DNA from: Anthoceros angustus
Lineage: Eukaryota; Streptophyta; Anthocerotopsida; Anthocerotales; Anthocerotaceae
Direction of reading: 5' to 3'
Length of the DNA: 64,000 bases
Assembly: GCA_010909165.1 (NCBI GenBank)
Contig: MU008186.1
Span: 558,001 to 622,000 of the forward strand
The translations under genes were made by a program, and so were the position numbers. Each line of letters begins with the position of its first letter. Positions within the stretch are counted from its first letter, which is position 1. The notes under the pieces are model-generated. The model was not told where the DNA came from, ran no database searches, and saw only the letters and a program-made list of their open reading frames with translations. This document shows positions 52,740 to 61,481 of this stretch, in pieces.

Positions 52740-54185
52740 TTTGACACGGAACTTCTCCTTATAGAAACGGAGTTTGGACGCTAGGGGAGAGGCAAATGTC
52801 CTCCTTGTAGAAACGGAGTTTGGAAGTTTGGACGTTAGGGGAGATGCAAATGTCCTCCTTTTAGAAATGGAGTTTGGACGTTAAGGGAGAGGCAAATGTC
52901 CTCCTTGTAGAAACGGAGTTTGGACATTAGGGGAGTCCTCTAGAAACGAATCCGTTTGGACGTTGGGGGAGACCTCGTTGTAGAAACGAAGTTTGGACTT
53001 TAGGGGAGTCCTCCTCGTAGACACAGAGTTTGGACGTTAGGGGAGTTTTCCTTGTAGAAACGGAGTTTGGACGTTAGGGGAGTTTTCCTTGTAGAAACGG
53101 AGTTTAGGCGTTAGGGGAGGCAAATGTCCTCCTTGTAGAAGCGGAGTTTAGGCGTTAGGGAGAGGCAAATGTCCTCCTTGTAGAAGCGGAGTTTAGGCGT
53201 TAGGGAGAGGCAAATGTCCTCCTTGGCAAAGCGGAGTTTAGGCGTTAGAGTCCTCCTTGTAGAAATGAAGTTTGGACGTTAGGAGAGGGGCAAATTAAAG
53301 GAGAACCAAGTGAGATGAAGATATCTTTGTCTCAATACCTTCGTCGCACTTGGTCTTAGGGGAGTCCTCCTTTCTAGGAGTCCTTTGGACTTTAGGGGAG
53401 TCCTCCTCGTAGACACAGAGTTTGGACGTTAGGGGAGTTTTCCTTGTAGAAACGGAGTTTAGACGTTAGGGGAGAGGCAAATGTCCTCCTTGTAGAAGCG
53501 GAGTTTAGGCGTTAGGGGAGAGGCAAATGTCCTCCTTGTAGAAAGCGGAGTTTAGACGTTAGGGAGAGGCAAATGTCCTCCTTGTAGAAACGAGTTTAGG
53601 CGTTAGGGAGAGGCAAATGTCCTCCTTGTAGAAACGGAGTTTAGACGTTAGAGTCCTCCTTGTAGAAATGAAGTTTGGACGTTAGGAGAGGGGCAAATTA
53701 AAGGAGAACCAAGTGAGATGAAGATATCTTTGTCTCAATACCTTATCGACTTGGTCTTAGGGGAGTCCTCCTTTCTAGGAGTCCTTTGGACTTTAGGGGA
53801 GTCCTCCTCGTAGACACAGAGTTTGGACGTTAGGGGAGTTTTCCTTGTAGAAAGCGGAGTTTAGGCGTTAGGGGAGGCAAATGTCCTCCTTGTAGAAACG
53901 GAGTTTAGACGTTAGGGAGAGGCAAATGTCCTCCTTGTAGAAACGGAGTTTAGACGTTAGGGGAGGCAAATGTCCTCCTTGTAGAAACGGAGTTTAGACG
54001 TTAGGGGAGTCCTCCTTGTAGAAATGAAGTTTGGACGTTAGGAGAGGGGCAAATTAAAGGAGAACCAAGTGAGATGAAGATATCTTTGTCTCAATACCTT
54101 CGTCGCACTTGGTCTTAGGGGAATCCTCCTTTCTAGGAGTCCTCCTTATAGAAAAAGAGTTTGGACGTTAGGGGAGGGGCAAATG
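52740..54185. repeat. Minisatellite with higher-order structure
   Basis: The basic unit is about 45-47 bp, of the kind GTCCTCCTTGTAGAAACGGA then GTTTGGACGTTAGGGGAGAG and GCAAAT, with variant units lacking GAGGCAAAT. A distinct block (AAATTAAAGGAGAACCAAGT, GAGATGAAGATATCTTTGTC) recurs at about 53,290, 53,695 and 54,050, giving higher-order periods of about 405 and 354 bp. No coding capacity. Confidence 0.93.
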
Positions 54186-54254
54186 AAATGGGGAACCAAG
54201 CGAAATGAAGATATCTTCCTCTCACTTGGTCTGGGAAGATCCGGAGGAGAAAAC

Positions 54255-54832
54255 TGCCTATTTCCTGGCTGAAAGAATACTAGGGATAGAGTTGAGCCTT
54301 TATTGAGAAGGAACACAACACTCCCATACAATATGGGTTATATGCACTAAGTATAATAAGTACTAGCACACAAGCACACACCACACCCCACATGTAAGTG
54401 GGCTTGGCTTTATATAGTCCTAGCCTTGAATCCTATTGGTCACCTGACTTTGAATCCAACTGGTCACTTGACTCGCCCTTTACTCTTGGACTTTCTAGAA
54501 GATACTTTCTAGAAAGTATACAAGTTTGTTATTTTAAGGCACTCTTCATAACATATGTTATAATAAATCATTTCTAGGCACACTAGGTACCAGCACACAA
54601 GAACACTTAGAGATACCACACCCCACAGGCAGTTGGGATTGGCCTTATATAATCCTCAACCTTGAATCCTATTAGTCACTTGACCCTGAAGCCTACTTGT
54701 GCTTGACTTGCTCTTTACTCTTGGGCTTTCTAAAAAATACTTTCTAGAAGATATACTACTTTCTAGAAAGTATACACGTTTGTTATTTTTAGGGCGCTCT
54801 TCATAACATTGTGTAATAAATCATTTCTAACA
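54255..54832 (-). mobile_element. Two LTR-like sequences in tandem, minus orientation
   Basis: On minus, one copy starts TGTTAGAAATGATTTATT at 54,832 and runs to about 54,577. A second starts near 54,576 and runs to about 54,255. Each has ACTTTCTAGAAAGTATA-like words, a TATATAA box and a conserved GGGGTGTGGT block. The second also has an AATAAA signal (CTCAATAAAGGCTC) and may end in GGCA. No internal element region lies between them. They probably are a truncated LTR next to a longer one. Confidence 0.65.
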
Positions 54833-54867
54833 AAGGACACTTGGAACAGCTGTGGTGAAGCATATGT

Positions 54868-54917
54868 GCTCGGCATCAGCTGGTTGGGCTGAGCTCGGCA
54901 TCAGCTGGTTGGGCTGA
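54868..54917 (+). repeat. Two tandem 25-bp units upstream of the P450 gene
   Basis: GCTCGGCATCAGCTGGTTGG followed by GCTGA occurs at 54,868 and 54,893. CAGCTG E-box-like words are included. It lies about 220-270 bp upstream of the P450 start codon. Confidence 0.85.
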
Positions 54918-54947
54918 GCACGGCACGGTGTGGTAGGCCTGCGGACG

Positions 54948-54963
54948 GCAGACGACCGTCTGC
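54948..54963. promoter_or_regulatory. Palindromic promoter element GCAGACG-AC-CGTCTGC
   Basis: GCAGACGACCGTCTGC has 7-bp inverted arms around AC. It lies about 70 bp upstream of the TATA box of the intact P450 gene. The same 16-mer, in related flanks, recurs at 58,428-58,443 inside the cluster, so it belongs to a duplicated promoter. Confidence 0.55.
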
Positions 54964-55030
54964 ATGCGGCGGACATCAATAATGTATGTAAAAGACGCCT
55001 AGCTACATCCGTCTGGCCGTCTCGCTGGGC

Positions 55031-55038
55031 TATATAAA
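55031..55038 (+). promoter_or_regulatory. TATA box of the intact P450 gene
   Basis: TATATAAA lies about 97 bp upstream of the ATG at 55,135. The spacing and the surrounding GC-rich sequence fit a plant core promoter. Confidence 0.65.
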
Positions 55039-55134
55039 CTGGTGGTCGCGCCAGCGGCCTTGCCACATAACTACAAGCTGAGAAAAGACTTTTGCTGGCT
55101 TTGCTGCTGTGCAGGTGGAGACTGGAGAGAATCA

Positions 55135-57033
55135 ATGGGGTTGGGCAGTTTGAGTGTGGAGGATTGGCTGGTGATGGGAGTCGCCACTCTGGTTGCATCG
55201 TGCGTGGCATTAGTATTGCATTTCGTGGAGGCCAAGAGGCAGTATCGGTTGCCCCCGGGACCTCCCAGATGGCCGATTGTGGGGAACCTTCCGCAGCTGG
55301 CCAAAGCCGGCAAGCTGCCGCACCGGCTTACCATGGAGCTGGCCAAGACGTACGGTCCTGTAATGCTGCTCAAGCTAGGTGCCTCCAACATGCTCTTCAT
55401 CACCGACCCCAAGATTGCTGAAGACTGCCTCAAAGGTTCCGTGTTCGTCGACAGGCCCAAGGTTGCAGTCAATTCCTACATGGGCTTCGGCGCCGACGTG
55501 CATTCTGGTAAAAGAAAATAATTGCACTCGGAGAGATTGGACAAGTTAGTTGATCGATAGGGGACGAGTCTGACAAGGCAGAGCTTTTGCGTGCATGCAG
55601 CTGTCGCTCCGTATGGGGAGTACTGGAGGCATGTGAAGAAGCTGGTGCACACCGAGCTGCTCAGCAGCAGCAGGCTGCAGCAGTTTGAGAGCTTGAGGGC
55701 AGAGGAGACGCAGGAAACCGTTCGGGAGTTCTTGAAGGCGTCCAAGGGGAACGTTGCAGTGCACCTGCGTAGGAGTCTGAACTATTTGATGATGAACAAC
55801 ATCACTCGCATGATGATGAGCAGAAAGTTCGGCTTGCAAGCAGCAGGCCTAGGGGAGGAAGCCGGAGGTGGGCGGTCGGAAGCCAAGGTTTGGGTGGACT
55901 CGATCGATGAGATGTCCCTGTTGAGCATCAACCCCATGGTGGAGGATATGTTCCCTGCTCTTGCCTGGGTGGATGTGGTGTCAGGCCTACGGAGCAGGAT
56001 GCGGAGGATACTTGCCGATCTGGATAAGATTATCCAAGGAACACTAAATGCACGGAAGCAGGATCTGCTAGACAGCAGAAGAACCGAGCATGAGACGCGG
56101 GACTTTTTGGATGTGATGCTGCTGAGTGACGGTGGACGGGCTCTCAGTGAGAGATCAATCAAAGCTACGATTGTGGTAATCTAGGCCCTGCACTTGTGCA
56201 CCCCAGCATTTACGTTGTACGTGAGGATTTTGTTTTTGAATCTGTTCCCAGACTTAATTTTGAGATGCCACACTTATACCTTGCAGGATTTCGTGAGTGC
56301 TGCGACAGAGACGACCGCTGTTCCTACGGAATGGGCTCTGTCGGAGCTTATTGCTAATCCAGACATCATGAAGAAAGCTCAGCAGGAGGTAGACCAAGTG
56401 GTGGGCACGGAACGAGTGGTGAGGGAATCGGATGTGGACCACATGCCTTATCTTCGGGCCGTGGTACGGGAAACACTCAGACTACACAGTGGAGCATGGG
56501 CTTTTCCAAGAAGCAGTGCTGTGGAGTCTCAGGTACGCACTATGGTAATTTCCTTGAATTCCTTGCAAGATTCAGGGAGGACTACTAGCACATAGTTTGG
56601 AATCCATTGCAACATTACAAGTTAGCTTAATATTGATACGAAGACGTACGTCACGCAGATTGAAGGATATGACATCCCTGCCGATTGTCTACTGATGGTC
56701 CAGGTGTGGGCCATGGGTCGGGACCCAGACATCTGGAAAGATCCTTTGAAGTTCGACCCGGAGAGGTTCCTGGGGAGCAAGGCCGAGCAGATGATGAGGA
56801 AGATGACTTTCAGTCCTTTCGGACTTGGGAAACGGCCGTGCCCAGGGTATAAGCTGGGTGAAATCATGGTACACTATGTGCTAGCTCGATTAATTCACAG
56901 CTTCGACTGGTCCCTTCCCAATGGAATCGGGCCTGAGCAACTGGACATGGAGGAGAACTTTGGCTTTTTCCTGGAGAGAAGGACACCTCTAACAGCTGTG
57001 GTCAAGCCCAGGTTGCCACATCTTTTGTATTGA
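55135..57033 (+). CDS. Cytochrome P450, CYP71 clan (A-type), four exons, intact
   Basis: This is an ER-bound haem monooxygenase; substrate unknown. Proposed exons are 55,135-55,507, 55,601-56,175, 56,287-56,532 and 56,659-57,033, all with GT-AG borders. They join in frame to 522 residues, the normal P450 length. Features in order: membrane anchor (VMGVATLVASCVALVLHF), proline hinge LPPGPPRWPIVGNLP, VAPYGEYWRHVKKL (helix C), I-helix DFVSAATETTAVPTEWAL, K-helix ETLR, FDPERF, and the haem loop PFGLGKRPCPG. The tail ends KPRLPHLLY. The start was chosen because upstream in-frame codons lack an ATG in good context and the anchor follows directly. The I-helix has Ala in place of the usual Gly in (A/G)Gx(D/E)T. 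Fragments of paralogues surround it. Confidence 0.93.
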
Positions 57034-57264
57034 ATCCGTTGCTGCGGTGCAGCGGTGGCTGTAGCGCTCATTCTCTCTTCAAGGCTGATGCACGCTCCAG
57101 CAGCGCTGGACATCACACAACGGTTGGGAGTCTAAATCTCCAGCGAGAGAAATGAAGGCCGCAAGCCCTCCTCACAACTGCAACGGAACCTTGCCTTCCA
57201 GATGGCGAATGTAAATTGTTGCTCGCACCTGTAGGCGCCTGGACGCCTCGCTCCCGACGTCGAC
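57034..57264 (+). other. Probable 3' untranslated region and spacer
   Basis: Sequence after the P450 stop has no coding features. A near copy of the first 50 bp (TTGAATCCGTTGC...) occurs after the truncated paralogue at about 59,865, so it duplicated with the gene. Confidence 0.5.
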
Positions 57265-57830
57265 GTTCTTAATTCAGGTATGTTATACAACTCACAGGTA
57301 TAAGCCCTTCAATTATGGTGTCGGTGATCTCGTTTAGCCTCTGCTTGAGTTTTATATCCGTCAGATTTCGAAGCCTGCAACGCTAGGAAACTTCCATCCA
57401 ACACATACCAGAAACTATATCACAGCTATCAGGACCAGGTGAGGACATGTAATTACCCAGGCCTACCTGTCGATAACGCTGATGTGAGCTTCCTTGGTTG
57501 AAAACCACTTCGAATCAGCTGTCTAGTCATCAGATTCATGGTTAGAGAATGCAAGCTTCAGTCAGACGTGCATGCGTGCGAGCACAGACAGACCTGAGGT
57601 ATCTCCACTGCGCATGCACTACCCCGTAAGAAGTGTGTCAATGGACCCGTCAACGGATCTCAATCCCTCCAAGGCCCTGAAGGGAGGTCGAGAAGCGAAA
57701 TTCCGGTCCTGATTTGTTGAGCACGAGAATTCGCGGGCCATGTCGGGGACGAGATGCGCTCCACCAACCTCCCTGCCATCCTGAGAAAGTGCCCAAACAG
57801 AGGCCAAGCTTACTGACCAGGGATATCCAG
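57265..57830 (-). pseudogene. P450 fragment related to the minus-strand gene
   Basis: 57,265-57,330 matches 62,305-62,365 (start of an intron and the end of the third exon). 57,390-57,560 matches 62,680-62,850 (second exon end: SFLGxKPLRISCLVIRFMV-type frames). 57,619-57,807 reads NQDRNFASRPPFRALEGL on minus, equivalent to NQDRNFASRPRFTAVEEW of the minus gene. Large parts of the exons between are deleted. It is an old partial tandem copy. Confidence 0.8.
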
Positions 57831-58195
57831 TTTATGGTAATATAAACATGAAGAAAAGAAGAATGTAGTATACTCCACTTGGAAGGAATGTTCCTGTCAA
57901 AGTTCCATTCCCATAGCTTGGTATGTTCTGGGCTTTGGCCCGTCTTCAGTCGCTTGGTTGTGTAGAGTTTCCTTGCCCTTGCGGGCTTTCATTCTCCTTA
58001 TCGGTTGCCAACTCGGTGTGATGCCGAGAAGCAATGACAGCTTGCATCCAAAATAATGGGTCAGGCAGGCTTTGGAAGCTTGTCTTATGCTAGGCTCCTT
58101 TTCTTCCATCGCTACCAAGTGCTCACACACTACTGCCGGATGACTCCAGATTCGCCAGTCAATTTCAACGGCAGCCCTAGGCTAAACCTACAACG
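57831..58195. other. Spacer, no gene recognised
   Basis: Short frames only. Nothing recognised. Confidence 0.5.
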
Positions 58196-58330
58196 AGACA
58201 GTCGAGAGGGTGAGGAGGTGGAAATGGGGAAGGAATTGCAGATCACCGAGGCTGCAGCAGGCCGTGTGCGTGAGCTACAGAGTCGGAGGCCTGACGATAT
58301 GCCGCCGAAGCTTCCCAGCATGGAAAGCAA
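58196..58330 (+). pseudogene. Possible A-type Fe-S carrier (IscA-like) exon fragment
   Basis: The plus frame reads EEVEMGKELQITEAAAGRVR then ELQSRRPDDMPPKL. The ITxxAxxRxxEL pattern followed by a charged loop is the start of the IscA/ErpA/HesB domain, which carries Fe-S clusters in mitochondria and plastids. The cysteine motifs expected downstream (GGCSGFQY, CGCGxSF) are absent, because the sequence runs into a promoter duplicate at 58,395. It is either a captured first exon or coincidence. Confidence 0.4.
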
Positions 58331-58394
58331 GCACCGATCAAAGCAGTCCGCTCTCGCTCGGCGTCCGTACGTTTTCATGTGGGGAAGTATCCGA

Positions 58395-58485
58395 TGTGGT
58401 ACACCTGCGGACGGCCGCTGCAGGCCAGCAGACGACCGTCTGCATGGGCGGGCGTCAGTGATGTAATTAGAACAAGCGTCTCATG
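58395..58485 (+). repeat. Duplicate of the P450 promoter segment
   Basis: CCTGCGGACGGC, then GCAGACGACCGTCTGC, a G/C-rich stretch, TCAGTGATGTAATTAGAA and CGTCTC parallel 54,938-55,000. No TATA box or P450 first exon follows directly. The truncated paralogue begins about 0.9 kb further on. Confidence 0.75.
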
Positions 58486-59366
58486 TTTTGCAGCCCAGCA
58501 GTCCCTAGCTGAACTGTGCATGCCCAATAATCAGAGCCCTCCAGCATGTCACCACATTCTTTGTGGCAAAGCTGTGAAGAGCTTGGACTGGATCTTTCGG
58601 TTCAGTCTATTTTGCATACACGTCCACTAGGGAGGTGGCCACCGGGATGCCATCCAGCGATCCTGTGTCGGCAATCTGTGAGTGGAGTTGCTGCCCAACT
58701 GAAAGGCACTCCAGCTTGCACAGGCCGTACGCGTATGTGCTGGATTGATGTAAGAGGAACTTAAGACCAGCAACAAAAGTAACATGGTCAGTCAGAGTTA
58801 GGCCGCCCTCCTGTTACATTTGTCCATTCCGGGCATTCCATGTCATAACAGTGATGTGTTCATGTTGTCAAAAATCTGGCGTGCAAGTTAATAGGGATGG
58901 CACATACCAACACATCGCCGTGACACTTCGAAGCTGCTGTCTGTGTGAAGATGCATCAGGAAATGGGCAGATCTGCATCCCGCTTCCTGACAAACAGATC
59001 CTTGACTGAAGGATTTGTGTCCCTTCCAGATAATTCGGCTGTCTGCGGATCTGTCATTCCTTCTATAATACGTCCATCGCAATCACTCCTTATCATTGTT
59101 GGATTGAGTCACCAGCAAAGCCGTTTCTGTCCATCATGTCCTGTGCAGGGAATTATAGTTGGTGGCGGTACAGCCAAGACGTCACCCGCCGATTTCCTTT
59201 GGCTGTCACCTGCCAATTCCCCACCACACTGCCTATTGTATGCCCTGACGGGAGAAAACCCCTTGTATGCCTGCGATTCCGTGTTTTCTGACTGCCCTGC
59301 ATGCATGTTGCTCTTTGCTTTCGCATATGGTAATATTGCCTGGCCTGTGCCATGACGGCTGCCTGG
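58486..59366. other. Spacer, no gene recognised
   Basis: Several short frames on both strands, none recognisable. It lies between the promoter duplicate and the exon 1 fragment of the truncated paralogue, so it may be an insertion separating them. Confidence 0.5.
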
Positions 59367-59885
59367 CCTGTGCTATGGGGACCATCCCGCAGATGGCCAA
59401 AATCGGCAAGATGCCGCACCGGGTTACCATGGACCTGCAGTGGCCAAGACGGACGGGCCTGTAATGCTGCTCAAACTAGTATAGGCACCTCCAACTTGCT
59501 GTTCATCACCGACCCCAAGATTGCTGAAGACTGTTTCAAAGGTCCCTTGTTCGTCAACAGGCCCAACATTGCAGCCGGTACGTACTTAAGCTTCGGCAGC
59601 AACCTGCATTCCGGTAAAAGTCCTGCAGTAGTAGAGGAACCAATACATACTTGCTGAAAGGTAGTTAGGACGAGTCTGACAAAGGAGAGCTTTTGATTGC
59701 AGCTGTGGCACCGTATGGGGAGTACTAGAGACTTGTGTGTGATTGTCAGGATTAGATTTGCATTGAAACGTGATCGTTAAGTGTTATGTGCCTCATTACT
59801 TCGTGTGTACCAATAGCTCCTGCGCCAGCTGCTGTGGTCAAGCCCAGGTTGCCACACATTTGTATTGAATCCGTTGCAGCTTGCA
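59367..59885 (+). pseudogene. Truncated P450 paralogue of the intact gene
   Basis: 59,375-59,615 corresponds to exon 1 of the intact gene: frames include IPQMAKIGKMPHRVTMDL, then LLFITDPKIAEDCFKGPLFV and RPNIAAGTYLSFGSNLHSG, followed by the same GTAAAAG donor. 59,700-59,730 has the start of exon 2 (AAVAPYGEY then TAG). 59,825-59,870 matches the final codons and stop (VVKPRLPHICI-like). The I-helix, ExxR and haem loop are missing through internal deletion, so no enzyme can result. Confidence 0.88.
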
Positions 59886-60409
59886 CTGCTAGTGGTGGCG
59901 CTCATTCTGGCCACAAACCAAGGAGGCTCTCAAACTTCAAGCCTCGTGCCTCATGATGTTCACGCACCAGCCGTGTGTGGTCATCACGCAACCCTGCTAA
60001 TAGGAACTCTTTGGTACCTATTCTCGGCCACTTTTTAAGTGAAAGATGCTAGCGGTTTCCGATTTGAAGTTTTGTAGACCTAATTCAGGCACTATGAGGT
60101 AATGGTAGCTTGCTGTAATGGAAGGACACGAAAGGTGGGTACTTACTTGCACACCTGCCTGCAAAAGGCACGCAGAGGTCAGAGATATATAGCTTAGCTG
60201 GCCTCCCTTGCATTCTGGAACAAATCATGGCTCAGTTTTCCAACATGTCACAGACTCAAAAGTAGAGCTCGCCGTCCACTCTGCTTACTCCAGCAATCAA
60301 GCTACTTAGGTAGTCATGGCAAGCTGCGCATACAAACTGTCAGTTGAAGATAGAAGGTCTACGACTTAGGACGACAGACAGGACTGTAGGCGAACAGCTC
60401 TCTAAGACT
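59886..60409. other. Spacer, no gene recognised
   Basis: Nothing recognised between the truncated P450 copy and the PPR-like fragment. Confidence 0.5.
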
Positions 60410-60610
60410 TCAGATTGATGGTACAAGGGCTTTGGCATCACAGCCAGGGTGCATTACTGCAACATTTTGAACATCATGGTTGATGCCCTGGGTTGGGCAG
60501 GCCTCCTCGAAGAAGGAGAAGGCGTGCTGGAAACCTTGCAAAACAAAACGCGCTTGGCCTCCTGCAAGCAGAAGTTCAAAATAAAGCATTCTAAACCATT
60601 CCTGCAGGGC
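60410..60610 (+). pseudogene. PPR-like fragment in the P450 cluster
   Basis: The plus frame reads GITARVHYCNILNIMVDALG then WAGLLEEGEGVLETL. This resembles the HYxxMVDALGRAGLLEEAExxL repeat just before the E region of PLS-type PPR proteins, with a short insertion. Sequence after the leucine-rich part (CKQKFKIKHSKPFLQGM) is not PPR-like. Probably a captured fragment. Confidence 0.5.
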
Positions 60611-60785
60611 ATGGCCACAAGCAGACTGTACAGGCCTCCCACAGGCCGCTGAAATCCACAGACCTAGCTGGCTTGGAGCAGGGCTGGCTTGACTACTCCA
60701 CACCTTTGATTGGTCTCTTCCCAACAGACCTGGGTCTTCAGGAGCAACTGACATGGCAGTCTGACCTTTGGGCGTGGCTTGAAGG
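60611..60785. other. Spacer
   Basis: No feature recognised. Confidence 0.4.
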
Positions 60786-60900
60786 TAGGGCAAAATCGGC
60801 ATGTCCGTTTCCTGCAGGCCGGATGCCGTCTCGGCAACTACTAAGGCAAGCTTCCTGTGAGCCTTGTTTCATAACGGCAGGCTGGCATTAGGGCCGGGCT
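60786..60900 (-). pseudogene. P450 exon fragment (J-helix region)
   Basis: GGCATGTCCGTTTCCTGCAG and the sequence to GTTTCATAACGGCAGG parallel 62,055-62,130, which encodes the HKELDLAVGRDRRLQESDIS region of the minus-strand P450. The match is only about 80-100 bp and interrupted. Confidence 0.65.
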
Positions 60901-61481
60901 ATGGGCCGGACTATCCTCCCGGAGCGTACCGTTTAGGATGGCAATAACCACATGACGTCAAACTGTGCGGACGTGAACCCTGTGTAACATCTGTCAGCTG
61001 CCTTGAAGGCGAGCCTCTGAAATCCTGAAATGGAAATCGTAACTTCCTGTTTGGTGTGTTGGGTGCAGCAATAAGCACAGCAAATCAGAAGTCGGGCAGT
61101 CTGGAAGATGTGTAGACAGGTCAGGGCACGCTTGACTTGCCAAGTTCTTTTCCAGAGTCATTCCATCGGTTGATCAGTCGGGTGCTGTAGTTGCTACTTG
61201 TTGTGAAAGTGCTTTCTTTCATGGGTTGATCCGATCGTTTTTCAATCCTGTGCTTTGAAGTGCTCCTTTTGTTTGGAGACAGGTTGGAATGGTGAGACCA
61301 CTCACCAGTCCTGTAAGGCGATGTCTGCGTTATGTGGCCTCGGTACGTGGGGGCCTGGAGGTGACTTGTGAGGCTTGAAAGAGGACGCAAGAAACGTGCA
61401 TTTCATCAGGAGCATCTTGCAGTGCTTGCACCATATTATTTAGGCCACTGTCCATCATGATTTCAACTGAAATGGAAAGAG
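60901..61481. other. Spacer and probable 3' flank of the minus P450
   Basis: No coding features recognised. The minus-strand P450 stop codon lies at 61,482-61,484. Confidence 0.5.
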
